Source: Candidatus Cloacimonadota bacterium (GTDB lineage: Bacteria; Cloacimonadota; Cloacimonadia; Cloacimonadales; Cloacimonadaceae). From it: a stretch of 33,616 bases of DNA. The stretch spans positions 1 to 33,616 of the forward strand of contig JAEWNJ010000039.1 in NCBI GenBank assembly GCA_023392795.1, written 5' to 3'. Positions 8,648-17,214 of the stretch are shown here, piece after piece. Position 1 is the stretch's first letter; each line of letters opens with the position of its first letter. The translations under genes and the position numbers were made by a program. Below the pieces are notes generated by a model that saw only the letters and a list, made by a program, of their open reading frames with translations, was not told the DNA's origin and made no database searches.

Positions 8648-10526
8648 ACTGGAAGAGATTCGGGATCGATACACCGCTGCCAGAGCTTTGTGCAAAAAGC
8701 GGATAGTGGTATGTGCAGGAACTGGCTGCATTGCCAACGGCTCCCTGAAGGTGTTTGAAGCACTGAAAAATGCCATTGCCCTGTCAGGTTTGGAAGTAAC
8801 TGTTTCGTTGAAAGGGGATGAAAGCCACAAGCATCATGATGTCTATATGGTGGGAAGCGGATGTCAGGGTTTTTGCCAGGTAGGTCCATTGGTAACCATC
8901 GAACCAAATGGCATTATGTATGGCCATGTAAAGCCTGAAGACGCTGATGAGATTGTTGCCAAATCCATCGTGAAAGATGATGTGGTGGAACGTCTGCTCT
9001 ATCACGATCCTGTAACAGGTACTGCATACAAAGGTACAGGAGAGATTCCATTCTATACAAAGCAACAGCGCACCGGGCTGAAAGATTGCGGTAATGTGGA
9101 TCCTCAGAACATCAGTGAATACATTGCCCACGGGGGATACTTCTCAGCTCGCGATGCTTTCAATAAATACAATCCAGAAGAACTCTGCAAGCTGTATCAG
9201 GAAAGCGGACTACGCGGACGTGGTGGTGGCGGATTTTCCACCGGGATGAAGTGGGAATTTGCCCGCAGAGAGAACAATGAAAAGAAATATGTGGTCTGCA
9301 ATGGTGATGAGGGAGATCCCGGTGCCTTTATGGACCGCAGCATCCTGGAAGGCAATCCCCACAGCGTGATAGAAGGTATGCTCATCGCTGCACGTGCAAT
9401 TGGTGCTGATGAAGGATATGTGTATGTTCGCATGGAGTATCCTCTGGCATGCAACCGCATCCGTAAAGCCATCGCCGTCGCTGAGGAATATGGGATTCTG
9501 GGCGATGACGTGTTTGGCACAGGTAAAAGCTTTCGCATCAATGTGATGGAAGGTGCTGGTGCTTTCGTCTGTGGAGAAGAAACAGCTCTTCTGGCGTCCA
9601 TTGAAGGCAAACGCGGCATGCCAAATCCCAAGCCTCCATTCCCAGCTCAAAAAGGGCTGTTTGGCAAACCTACCGTGATTAACAACGTGGAGACCCTGGC
9701 TCTGGTGCCAGTGGTGATGCAACAGGGAGCTGAAAACTACCGTAAAGTAGGCACTGCAAAATCCCCCGGGACGAAGACATTCGCGCTCACCGGTCACGTT
9801 GCCAATACTGGTCTCATCGAAGTTCCCTTTGGCACCACAATTCGCCAGATCGTTTTTGAGATCGGCGGCGGGGTGATCGATAAGGACGGTAAGATCAATA
9901 ACGATGCCTTCAAGGCTGTTCAGATTGGCGGACCCAGCGGTGGCTGTCTGACCCGTGAACACCTGGATTTGCCGCTTGATTTCGATTCCTTGGGTTCCAT
10001 TGGCGCGATGGTCGGATCCGGCGGAATGGTCGTGATGAACGACAGCACCTGCATGGTGGAAACTGCCAGGTACTTTATGACATTCACTCAGCATGAATCC
10101 TGCGGGAAGTGTGTGCCCTGTCGCGAGGGAACACGTCAGATGCTGGAGATGCTGGAAGATATCACCAATGGTGACGCTGATGAAAAGACCCTGGAATTGC
10201 TTCAGGAAGCTGGCGAAGCGGTGAAGCTAACCTCCTTATGCGGGCTTGGCAAATCTGCTCCCAATCCCGTGCTGTCAACTCTGCGTTACTTCCGTGATGA
10301 ATACGAAGCTCACGTGAAAGCAAAGTATTGTCCCACAAAGACCTGTAAGGCTCTCACACCCATCTCTATCGATCCGGAGCTCTGCCGTGGCTGTACTCTG
10401 TGCAAACGCGTATGTCCGGTCGGAGCCATATCTGGCGAAGTGAAACAAGCCCATAAGATTGATCCGATGATCTGCATCAAATGCGGAGCCTGCATCAACA
10501 CCTGCAAATTCAAAGCTATCAGCTAA
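8640..10526 (+). CDS. hydB: Bifurcating [FeFe] hydrogenase beta subunit (NuoF-like flavoprotein)
   Basis: This 628-aa protein has the domain order of HydB/HndC. Residues 20-115 are a thioredoxin-like [2Fe-2S] domain with CAGTGC and GCQGFCQVGP. The NuoF core (about 130-540) binds FMN and NAD(H), with GLRGRGGGGFSTGMKW, EGAGAFVCGEETAL and an SLBB segment. SCGKCVPCREGTRQM plus LCGLG supplies the [4Fe-4S] cluster. The C-terminus holds a 2x[4Fe-4S] ferredoxin domain with CRGCTLCKRVCPVGA and CIKCGACINTC. This subunit is the NADH entry point and, in the known complexes, the proposed bifurcation site. GAGGAGAAGG precedes the ATG inside the end of hydC. The extra N- and C-terminal iron-sulfur domains separate it from plain complex I NuoF. 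Confidence 0.95.
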   Translation: MYKLEEIRDRYTAARALCKKRIVVCAGTGCIANGSLKVFEALKNAIALSGLEVTVSLKGDESHKHHDVYMVGSGCQGFCQVGPLVTIEPNGIMYGHVKPEDADEIVAKSIVKDDVVERLLYHDPVTGTAYKGTGEIPFYTKQQRTGLKDCGNVDPQNISEYIAHGGYFSARDAFNKYNPEELCKLYQESGLRGRGGGGFSTGMKWEFARRENNEKKYVVCNGDEGDPGAFMDRSILEGNPHSVIEGMLIAARAIGADEGYVYVRMEYPLACNRIRKAIAVAEEYGILGDDVFGTGKSFRINVMEGAGAFVCGEETALLASIEGKRGMPNPKPPFPAQKGLFGKPTVINNVETLALVPVVMQQGAENYRKVGTAKSPGTKTFALTGHVANTGLIEVPFGTTIRQIVFEIGGGVIDKDGKINNDAFKAVQIGGPSGGCLTREHLDLPLDFDSLGSIGAMVGSGGMVVMNDSTCMVETARYFMTFTQHESCGKCVPCREGTRQMLEMLEDITNGDADEKTLELLQEAGEAVKLTSLCGLGKSAPNPVLSTLRYFRDEYEAHVKAKYCPTKTCKALTPISIDPELCRGCTLCKRVCPVGAISGEVKQAHKIDPMICIKCGACINTCKFKAIS

Positions 10527-10537
10527 GGGGAAGAACA

Positions 10538-12538
10538 ATGGATAAATATGTATATATAAACGACCGCCCGGTACTGTGGGAAGGGGAGAGCAACATCCTT
10601 GCTCTCGCTCGTAAAGCTCACATCGACATCCCTACATTTTGCTATCACAGCGACCTCAGCATCTACGGTGCCTGCCGTCTCTGCATGGTGGAACTGGAAG
10701 GCAGAGGTCTGGTAACATCCTGCTCCACAGAGCCTTTTGAAGGCATGCGGATCAAAACTCATACCAGCCAGATCATCAAACTACGCAAGACCATTGTGGA
10801 AATGCTCCTGGCCAATCACGATCAGGAATGCCCCAAATGCAGCCGTGCCAACGATTGTAAGCTGCGCGACATCTCAAATCGACTGAGCATTGATCAGGTC
10901 CGGTTCCGCAGGACGCGTGAGATGAAGCCAAAGGATCTGGGCAGCGAATGCCTCGTGCGCGACCCCAACAAATGTGTGCTTTGCGGTGATTGCGTGCGTT
11001 TTTGCAGCGAGATTCAGGGCATCGGAGCCATAGACTTTGCAGCCAGGGGCCAAAACGTCTGCGTTGCGGCAGCCTATGGGAAAAGTCTTGCCCAGGTTGA
11101 TTGCATCAATTGCGGTCAATGTGCTGCTGTGTGTCCCACGGGGGCCATTGTGGTTAAGAGTCACATTCCTCAGACTTGGGAAGCCATTCACGATCCGCAG
11201 AAAACTGTCGTGGCACAGATCGCTCCTGCCGTACGTGTTGCCCTGGGTGAAATGTTCGGCTTAGCTGCCTCCGACCTCACGACAGGAAAGATGGTGGCAG
11301 CTCTCAGAATGATCGGTTTTGATCAGGTCTATGACACAGCCTTCGCTGCTGATCTGACTGTGGTGGAAGAAGCTAATGAGTTCATCGCCCGTAAGAGCAA
11401 AGGTGAAAAGCTGCCGATCTTCACATCCTGCTGCCCTGCGTGGGTAAAATACGCTGAGCAAAGCTATCCCAAACTTCTGAACAACCTCTCAAGTTGCCGG
11501 TCTCCGCAACAGATGTTTGGTGCGATTGCCAAAGAACGACTGCCTCAGACTCTGAATGTAGATGTGAAAGACCTCGTGGTAGTATCGATTATGCCTTGCA
11601 CCGCTAAAAAGTATGAATGCAAGCGGCCCGAGTTTACTCATGATGGCATGGCAGATGTTGATATAGCGCTCACAACTCAGGAAATCGGCCGGATGATCAA
11701 GGAAGCTGGAATCGATTTTGACGCACTGGAGCCGGAATCCATGGATTTGCCCATGGGATTTGCCACCGGAGCGGGGATGATCTTTGGCAATAGTGGTGGT
11801 GTCTCTGAAGCCGTGTTGCGCTATGCTGCAGACAAGTTCAACATCCCTGTGCCCGAAAATATCGTATTGCAAGAAGTGAGAGGAACATCCGGAATTCGAG
11901 AAGCCACTCTAGCCGATGGAAACCTCAAAATGGCTGTAGTACATGGATTGAAGAACGCGCAAGATCTCTGCGATAAAATTCTGGCCGGCGAAGCCTATTA
12001 TGATATCGTGGAAGTGATGGCGTGTCCTGGTGGCTGCGTAGGTGGAGCTGGGCAACCCATTGTCAGCTCGCAGAAGCAACGCTCTCAGCGCACCTCCTCT
12101 CTCTATCATGCAGATAAGACCATGCCTATGCATCGTGCCCAGGACAATCCATTCATCCATGAGCTTTACGAAGCTCTGTTGGATTCTCCCAATTCACATA
12201 AAGCGCACGAGCTGTTACACACTGCCTACAGACACCGTAAACGCATTGATGACGACGAGCTATGCCTATCCACTGGTCAAGGTGAAGATCGCTGTAAAGT
12301 CCGCGTCTGCGTAGGCACCTCCTGTTATCTGCGCGGAGCTCAGGACATCCTGGCAAAGACTCTGCAGATGGTCGAGGAAAATGCTTGGGGCAATCACTTT
12401 GACATTGCCGCCACTTTCTGCAGTGAAAAGTGTGATAAAGGCCCTAGCGTGAGCATTGGAGACCAGGTAATTCATCATGCTGAGCTAGCACAGATCAAGC
12501 AGTTAATCACGAAAGAAGCCGAAAGAAGAGTAAAGTGA
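10538..12538 (+). CDS. hydA: Bifurcating [FeFe] hydrogenase catalytic alpha subunit
   Basis: This 666-aa protein carries, in order: a plant-type [2Fe-2S] domain (CYHSDLSIYGACRLC), a His-Cys3 [4Fe-4S] segment (HDQECPKCSRANDC), a 2x[4Fe-4S] domain (CVLCGDCVRFC, CINCGQCAAVCP), the H-cluster domain, and a C-terminal thioredoxin-like [2Fe-2S] domain (CVGTSCYLRG, FCSEKCDKGP). The H-cluster motifs are intact: TSCCPAW with C298 (proton relay) and C299 (ligand), MPCTAKKYE, and ACPGGCVGGAGQP. The ATG at 10538 follows AGGGGAAG 12 nt after the hydB stop. A longer in-frame start at 10481 would run inside hydB and has no ribosome site. The complete motifs point to an active H2-producing or H2-oxidising enzyme, as in T. 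maritima HydA. Confidence 0.95.
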   Translation: MDKYVYINDRPVLWEGESNILALARKAHIDIPTFCYHSDLSIYGACRLCMVELEGRGLVTSCSTEPFEGMRIKTHTSQIIKLRKTIVEMLLANHDQECPKCSRANDCKLRDISNRLSIDQVRFRRTREMKPKDLGSECLVRDPNKCVLCGDCVRFCSEIQGIGAIDFAARGQNVCVAAAYGKSLAQVDCINCGQCAAVCPTGAIVVKSHIPQTWEAIHDPQKTVVAQIAPAVRVALGEMFGLAASDLTTGKMVAALRMIGFDQVYDTAFAADLTVVEEANEFIARKSKGEKLPIFTSCCPAWVKYAEQSYPKLLNNLSSCRSPQQMFGAIAKERLPQTLNVDVKDLVVVSIMPCTAKKYECKRPEFTHDGMADVDIALTTQEIGRMIKEAGIDFDALEPESMDLPMGFATGAGMIFGNSGGVSEAVLRYAADKFNIPVPENIVLQEVRGTSGIREATLADGNLKMAVVHGLKNAQDLCDKILAGEAYYDIVEVMACPGGCVGGAGQPIVSSQKQRSQRTSSLYHADKTMPMHRAQDNPFIHELYEALLDSPNSHKAHELLHTAYRHRKRIDDDELCLSTGQGEDRCKVRVCVGTSCYLRGAQDILAKTLQMVEENAWGNHFDIAATFCSEKCDKGPSVSIGDQVIHHAELAQIKQLITKEAERRVK

Positions 12539-12777
12539 AAAAGATCCTGATTTGCATGGGAAGCTCTTGCTTCGCGCGCGAAAACCGTGAAAACCTGAAC
12601 GTGATCGAAGAGTTCCTCAGAAATCACGGGATCAGTGACAGTGTGCATATTGAAGGATCCCTCTGCATGGGAAACTGCGCGATGGGGCCCAATATCACCA
12701 TAAACGGCAACGAGTATCACGAGGTTAGAAGTGATGCCCTGCCAGATATCTTATCCAAAGAGCTACTAGAGATATGA
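12535..12777 (+). CDS. Small [2Fe-2S] thioredoxin-like ferredoxin
   Basis: This 80-aa protein consists only of a thioredoxin-like [2Fe-2S] fold. Its ligand pattern is CMGSSC near residues 8-13 and LCMGNCAMGP in the middle, the same C-x4-C ... C-x3-C arrangement as the tail of HydA. It starts at GTG (12535), overlapping the hydA stop by 4 nt, with GAAAGAAG just upstream, and overlaps the sensory hydrogenase by 4 nt. A comparable small gene sits between bifurcating and sensory hydrogenase genes in Thermotoga-type clusters (recalled, not searched). It may carry electrons between the complex and the sensor; this is inference. Confidence 0.8.
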   Translation: MKKILICMGSSCFARENRENLNVIEEFLRNHGISDSVHIEGSLCMGNCAMGPNITINGNEYHEVRSDALPDILSKELLEI

Positions 12778-14459
12778 ATAAGCCGATATACACCGAAAAG
12801 ACCGAGTGTCAGGATTGCTACAAATGCGTACGGGAATGCCCTGTAAAAGCAATCAGAGTGATCGAGGGCAGCGCTCAGGTAATGCCTGAAGCCTGCATCC
12901 TCTGCGGACGCTGTACTGAAGTATGTCCAGTTGGCGCAAAGAAGATACGGGACGATCTCGGGAAAGCGATGTTGCTTCTAAAGCAGAAAAGCAGAGTGTA
13001 TGTATCCCTGGCTCCTACCTATCGGACGGAGTTTGGAGGATTGGACAGTACGAAGTTGATCGCTGCAATCCAGAGCCTTGGTTTTGCCGGTGTATCAGAG
13101 ACAGCATTGGGCGCGCAGGAGGTTTCTGCCTCCTGCGCCCGGCTTCTCAGCCAGGGCAATAATCCACTGCTGATATCCTCTGCCTGTCCCAGTGTAGTAC
13201 ATCTCGTAGAACAATACTACCCTCATCTGGTACCAAATATCACACCCGTGGTGTCGCCACTACAAGCGCACACAAAGATGCTAAAGGCAGCTTTTGGAGA
13301 AGAAATCGGCGTGGTCTTCATCGGCCCCTGCGTGGCAAAAAAGAACGAAGCTGAGGATAGCTTTGATGTTTCGCTCACCTTCACCGATCTTAGACGCTGG
13401 TTCAATATCAGCAACATCGACTGGAGTTCATTGAAGCTCGATACAGATTTCAGTTTAGGATCTGCCGAAGAAGGCGGATTGTATCCCATCGATGGGGGAA
13501 TGATAAAAGGCATCAAGTTCTACAACCCCCCAGCCAATACGCTATTCATGTCGTTTTCGGGTGTGCCAGAAATCGTAGAAGCTTTTGACGAACTGGACAT
13601 TAACAGCTTCGACCGCCCTGTCTTCATTGAGACTCTTGCCTGCACAGGTGGCTGTGTGAATGGCCCTGGAGTCAGTAAACGTGGCTCTACGGTGCATAAG
13701 CGTTTCAAAATCCAAAGCCTGACTCCTCCTGCCCCCGCGTCCCGCCAGCATGAAGAACTCCAGATCGGTAAGCTCTTTCACACGCGTGAAATAATGAAGA
13801 ACACATACAGCAAGGCGGAGATAGCTGCAGCGTTACTCAAAATCGGAAAGAAGAAACAAGAGGAAGAGCTAAATTGCGGCGGATGCGGTTATGATACCTG
13901 TCGTGAATTTGCCGCAGCTCTTATCGAAGAAAAGGCAGAACCAGCAATGTGTGTGTCCTACCTGCGCAAACTGGCGCAAAACAAGGCTACCGCATTGATC
14001 AAAGCTATGCCCTCAGGCGTGGTGATCGTGGATGAGAATCTCAAGATCATCGAATCCAACCGTCGCTTTATCGAGATTATCGGCGGAGATGCCAGCATCG
14101 TATCCGAGGCCGATCCCGATCTCGAAGGCGCTTATCTGGAGCGGATCATCGATTTTCATGAGCTCTTTGCAAAAGCCTTGAAAGAGGGTACAGAAGTTCA
14201 GATTCAAGATATCCGCCAGAATGGTAAGATCATTCGCCTCACTCTCTTTTCCATCCAAAAGAATCATGTGTTGGGAGGCATCTTACAGGATATCACTGAA
14301 CCCGTGATACAGCAGGAACAGATCATCGAAAAGGCTAATGAAGTGATGCGCAAAAACCTCTCCACGGTGCAGCAGATCGCCTTTCTCTTGGGTGAAAATG
14401 CTGCCGATAGTGAAGTATTGCTTTCCTCCATCGTCAAGAGCTTTGGCAAGAAGGAATGA
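12774..14459 (+). CDS. hydS: Sensory [FeFe] hydrogenase with PAS domain (HydS-type)
   Basis: This 561-aa protein begins with a 2x[4Fe-4S] ferredoxin domain (CQDCYKCVRECPV, CILCGRCTEVCPV), followed by an H-cluster domain, a four-cysteine Fe-S domain (CGGCGYDTC, nt about 13873-13953) and a PAS domain (about 13990-14310). The H-cluster motifs are SSACPS, GPCVAKKNE and ACTGGCVNGPG. The proton-relay cysteine of TSCCP is alanine here (A137), while the ligand C138 is kept, and the methionine before PC in the second motif is glycine. These are hallmarks of slow, H2-sensing enzymes. The C-terminal PAS domain suggests signal output rather than metabolism. It overlaps both neighbours by 4 nt, and the next gene encodes a phosphatase, the likely signalling partner. 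Confidence 0.9.
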   Translation: MNKPIYTEKTECQDCYKCVRECPVKAIRVIEGSAQVMPEACILCGRCTEVCPVGAKKIRDDLGKAMLLLKQKSRVYVSLAPTYRTEFGGLDSTKLIAAIQSLGFAGVSETALGAQEVSASCARLLSQGNNPLLISSACPSVVHLVEQYYPHLVPNITPVVSPLQAHTKMLKAAFGEEIGVVFIGPCVAKKNEAEDSFDVSLTFTDLRRWFNISNIDWSSLKLDTDFSLGSAEEGGLYPIDGGMIKGIKFYNPPANTLFMSFSGVPEIVEAFDELDINSFDRPVFIETLACTGGCVNGPGVSKRGSTVHKRFKIQSLTPPAPASRQHEELQIGKLFHTREIMKNTYSKAEIAAALLKIGKKKQEEELNCGGCGYDTCREFAAALIEEKAEPAMCVSYLRKLAQNKATALIKAMPSGVVIVDENLKIIESNRRFIEIIGGDASIVSEADPDLEGAYLERIIDFHELFAKALKEGTEVQIQDIRQNGKIIRLTLFSIQKNHVLGGILQDITEPVIQQEQIIEKANEVMRKNLSTVQQIAFLLGENAADSEVLLSSIVKSFGKKE

Positions 14460-15631
14460 TGGAATATTTCCTGGAAGCTGATTACTATCAGATTTGCAAA
14501 CATGGTTACCAATCCTGCGGCGATAGCTTTCACAGCATCAAAAAGGAGGATGGCATCATCTGCGTGTTGGCTGATGGCTTGGGTAGCGGCATCAAAGCCA
14601 GTGTATTGGCCACCCTCACCACCACCATGGCTGCGAGTTTCGTCAGATCAAATATGGATATCAAGCGAGCAGCCGAAATCATCCTGGAGACCCTTCCCGT
14701 CTGTTCCTACCGTCATATAGGCTACAGTACATTTACCATCATTGATGCCAAATACGATGGGCATATTCGCATCATCGAGCACGATAATCCTCCCTATGCA
14801 CTCATGCGTGGAGGTGAGATAGTAAAACTGCAAAAGCAGGAAATTCCCATCAAGACATTCCGCAAGAGCCACCTGTACTACTCTGAGTTTGTCCTCGAGC
14901 CTGAAGATCGCATAGTTTATTATTCTGATGGAGTCAGTCAGTCGGGCATGGGCTTGCCCCATCTGCCTCTGGGCTGGCAGGAAAAAGGCGTTGAAGCTTA
15001 CCTGCTCTCAATGCTGAGGGCAAACAAGCATATCTCTGCTGGTGAGATATCCAAGCGTGTAGCTTTCAAAGCGCGGGAATATGACGGCAACAGCTCCGCC
15101 GACGATACCACCTGCGCTGCACTCTATCTGCGAAATCCCCGCCGTACCTTACTGCTTACCGGGCCTCCATACAAAAAAGAACACGATCCTGTGATGGCTC
15201 AGATTGCGAGTGACTTCACCGGGCGCAAGATCATCTGTGGAGGCACCACTGCCGCCATCATCTCGCGCGAATTGAATCTCCCGATCAAAGTGAATCTCAA
15301 AGAGATCAGAAACGGGGGAGAGATACCTCCCACAGCGGATATGCCAGGTTTTGACCTAGTCTCCGAAGGCACTATTACACTCTCCCGGGCTCTCCGAGGT
15401 CTGGAGGAAGATGCCCTGATCGATGAAATGCCGGATAATGCCGTTAAACGCCTGATGCGTATCCTCATTGATAGCGACATCATTGAGTTTGTGGTAGGCA
15501 CCAAGATTAATGATGCTCATCAGGATCCCGCCCTGCCTAAAGACCTGGAAATCCGCCGCAACCTCATGAAACAGATGAGTAAGGTATTGGAGCATAAGTA
15601 CCTGAAATCTACAAAGATCCTCTTTGTGTAG
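14456..15631 (+). CDS. SpoIIE/PP2C-type serine phosphatase paired with the sensory hydrogenase
   Basis: This 391-aa protein has an N-terminal SpoIIE/PP2C phosphatase domain (residues 1-225). Metal-binding acidic motifs are visible in CVLADGLGSG and YYSDGVSQSG, with late aspartates in SSADDTTCAA. SpoIIE-family enzymes dephosphorylate serine on anti-sigma antagonists or similar partners. Residues about 230-391 (nt 15143 onward), starting RTLLLTGPPYKKEHDP and containing GGTTAAIISREL, form a second domain I cannot name. The ATG overlaps the stop of the sensory hydrogenase by 4 nt, so the two are almost certainly made together. A role relaying the H2/redox signal is inferred. No sigma factor, anti-sigma factor or kinase lies in the block. 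Confidence 0.85.
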   Translation: MMEYFLEADYYQICKHGYQSCGDSFHSIKKEDGIICVLADGLGSGIKASVLATLTTTMAASFVRSNMDIKRAAEIILETLPVCSYRHIGYSTFTIIDAKYDGHIRIIEHDNPPYALMRGGEIVKLQKQEIPIKTFRKSHLYYSEFVLEPEDRIVYYSDGVSQSGMGLPHLPLGWQEKGVEAYLLSMLRANKHISAGEISKRVAFKAREYDGNSSADDTTCAALYLRNPRRTLLLTGPPYKKEHDPVMAQIASDFTGRKIICGGTTAAIISRELNLPIKVNLKEIRNGGEIPPTADMPGFDLVSEGTITLSRALRGLEEDALIDEMPDNAVKRLMRILIDSDIIEFVVGTKINDAHQDPALPKDLEIRRNLMKQMSKVLEHKYLKSTKILFV

Positions 15632-15789
15632 CCACTTGCGCCCGCAGGAGCACTAACACATCATCACAATCGAATGACCCAGCTTCAAGGATTGCCTCAC
15701 AATGGACACGGACTCATGAAGCCCGTCCGCTTGCACTTGAGTCAATAAGCTGCGCCTGTCTGAAAAAAGCCTTCCGCTGATAGTCGGGA
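15632..15789. other. Convergent intergenic spacer, no clear terminator
   Basis: This 158-nt gap lies between the 3' ends of the phosphatase gene (+) and gltX (-). The only hairpin seen is ATAGTC-CC-GACTAT at about 15781-15794, overlapping the gltX stop, with a minus-strand T6 run (15764-15769) too far away for a classical terminator. No gene was found. Confidence 0.4.
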
Positions 15790-17214
15790 CTATTCTTGAT
15801 GGAGATACTTCTTGAGCCGTATCAGGCATTCTTCCAGACCCAGGATGCTGAAAGTGGTCGCCAGATCAGGGCCGTGGCTCTGACCTATCAGGGCCAATCG
15901 CAGTGGGGTATAGAATGCTTTCCCTTTTATTCCAAGTTCTGCGATCCCGCTCTTGGTGAGGAGGTTCACCGCTTCAGCGTCATTGATATCGATTGATGGC
16001 AGATTGGCGTAGAACCAACTGAGTACCTTTACCGATGCTTCTTCGTCCAGGGTGACGGCTTCTGCAGGAGTTTCAGGGCAAAGGAAAGGTCTAGCATATT
16101 CGGCCAGTTCAGGCAGCAGGGTACAGCGTTCGCGAGCCGCTTTGATGATGGCCAGATATTGCTCTTCATCGCGCAGAGATAGATTGATAAAGTATTTGCG
16201 AGCTCTTTCCGCGATGCTGTACAAGGGAAGGGATCGCAGGTAATGCCCATTCATCCAATCCAGTTTGGAGAGATCAAAGATGGCTCCAGCTTTATTCACG
16301 CGATCCAGACTGAAGGCGTCAGCTAGTTCTTCCAGATTGTAGATTTCCCTGTCATCGGCAGAGTGCCAGCCCAGGAGCGCGACGAAATTCAGAAGTGCCT
16401 CGGGTAGGTATCCCTTTTCAAGGTAGCTTTCCACTGATACGTCATTCATACGTTTGCTCAGTTTGCTGCGATCGGAATTGAGTATGAGGGGGAGATGCAC
16501 CCACTTTGGTGGTTGCCAGCCAAAGCATTGATAGAGCCAGATATGCTTTGGGGTGGAGGATAACCATTCTTCGCCGCGGATCACGTGAGATATCCGCATG
16601 TAATGATCATCCACAGTGGCTGCCAGGTGATAGGTGGGAAAACCGTCGGATTTGATCAACACTTGGTCATCCGATTGGGAAGCGTCCATCTCTACATGTC
16701 CGCGGACCACGTCGTCGAAGGCAAAACGGTGATTATCCGGCATCTTTAGCCTGATCACGTGGGGAGTTCCTTTTGCCAAGTGCTCGGCGATTTGGGCCTC
16801 CGAAAGTGCCAGACAGCGGCGGTCATACTTCACAAATTCACCCCTGGCTTGTTGCGCATCGCGCATTTGGCTTAGGGTCTCGGGGCTGCAGAAACAGCGA
16901 TAAGCGTGTCCTTTCTCCAGCAGCATATTGGCATGCTCATGATACAGAGCCAGCCGTTCAGACTGAGTATATGGCGCGTAATTGCCGCCTACCATGGGGC
17001 TTTCATCAAACTCGATGCCAAGATTGTGCAATGTGTTTACCAGGCTCTCGGCGGCTCCTGCTACTTCTCTGTTCTGATCGGTATCTTCGATGCGCAGGAT
17101 GCACTTTCCGCCACTATGGCGGGCATATAGATAATCGTACAAAGCAGTACGCAGACCACCGATATGCAAATATCCAGTGGGGCTGGGGGCAAAGCGAACT
17201 CTGATATCTGTCAT
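15790..17214 (-). CDS. gltX: Glutamyl-tRNA synthetase
   Basis: This 474-aa class I aminoacyl-tRNA synthetase charges tRNA-Glu with glutamate. The N-terminus reads RVRFAPSPTGYLHIGG, containing the HIGH-type signature (HIGG, residues 17-20), followed by RTALYDYLYAR and RIEDTD. The KMSKS-type loop appears as KLSKR after NSDRS. The length is normal for bacteria. I chose ATG at 17214: it overlaps the upstream stop as ATGA and has GGAG about 8 nt before it. A TTG two codons earlier (17220) is less likely. It is the last gene of the minus-strand operon. Whether the enzyme is discriminating or also charges tRNA-Gln cannot be told from sequence alone. Confidence 0.95.
   Translation of the reverse strand: MTDIRVRFAPSPTGYLHIGGLRTALYDYLYARHSGGKCILRIEDTDQNREVAGAAESLVNTLHNLGIEFDESPMVGGNYAPYTQSERLALYHEHANMLLEKGHAYRCFCSPETLSQMRDAQQARGEFVKYDRRCLALSEAQIAEHLAKGTPHVIRLKMPDNHRFAFDDVVRGHVEMDASQSDDQVLIKSDGFPTYHLAATVDDHYMRISHVIRGEEWLSSTPKHIWLYQCFGWQPPKWVHLPLILNSDRSKLSKRMNDVSVESYLEKGYLPEALLNFVALLGWHSADDREIYNLEELADAFSLDRVNKAGAIFDLSKLDWMNGHYLRSLPLYSIAERARKYFINLSLRDEEQYLAIIKAARERCTLLPELAEYARPFLCPETPAEAVTLDEEASVKVLSWFYANLPSIDINDAEAVNLLTKSGIAELGIKGKAFYTPLRLALIGQSHGPDLATTFSILGLEECLIRLKKYLHQE

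Noticed and set aside
9210..10094. Long minus-strand open frame (294 aa) within hydB
   Set aside because: It is antisense to a gene with complete conserved motifs, has no recognisable product and no ribosome site; it is a shadow of the hydB codon pattern.
10481..10537. Upstream start for hydA overlapping hydB
   Set aside because: The extra 19 residues lie inside the end of hydB, lack a ribosome site and are not part of the family; ATG at 10538 with AGGGGAAG is better.
12535..15631. Possibility that the second hydrogenase is a pseudogene or truncated HydA copy
   Set aside because: The frame is complete, all cluster ligands are kept, and the altered residues match those of sensory enzymes.
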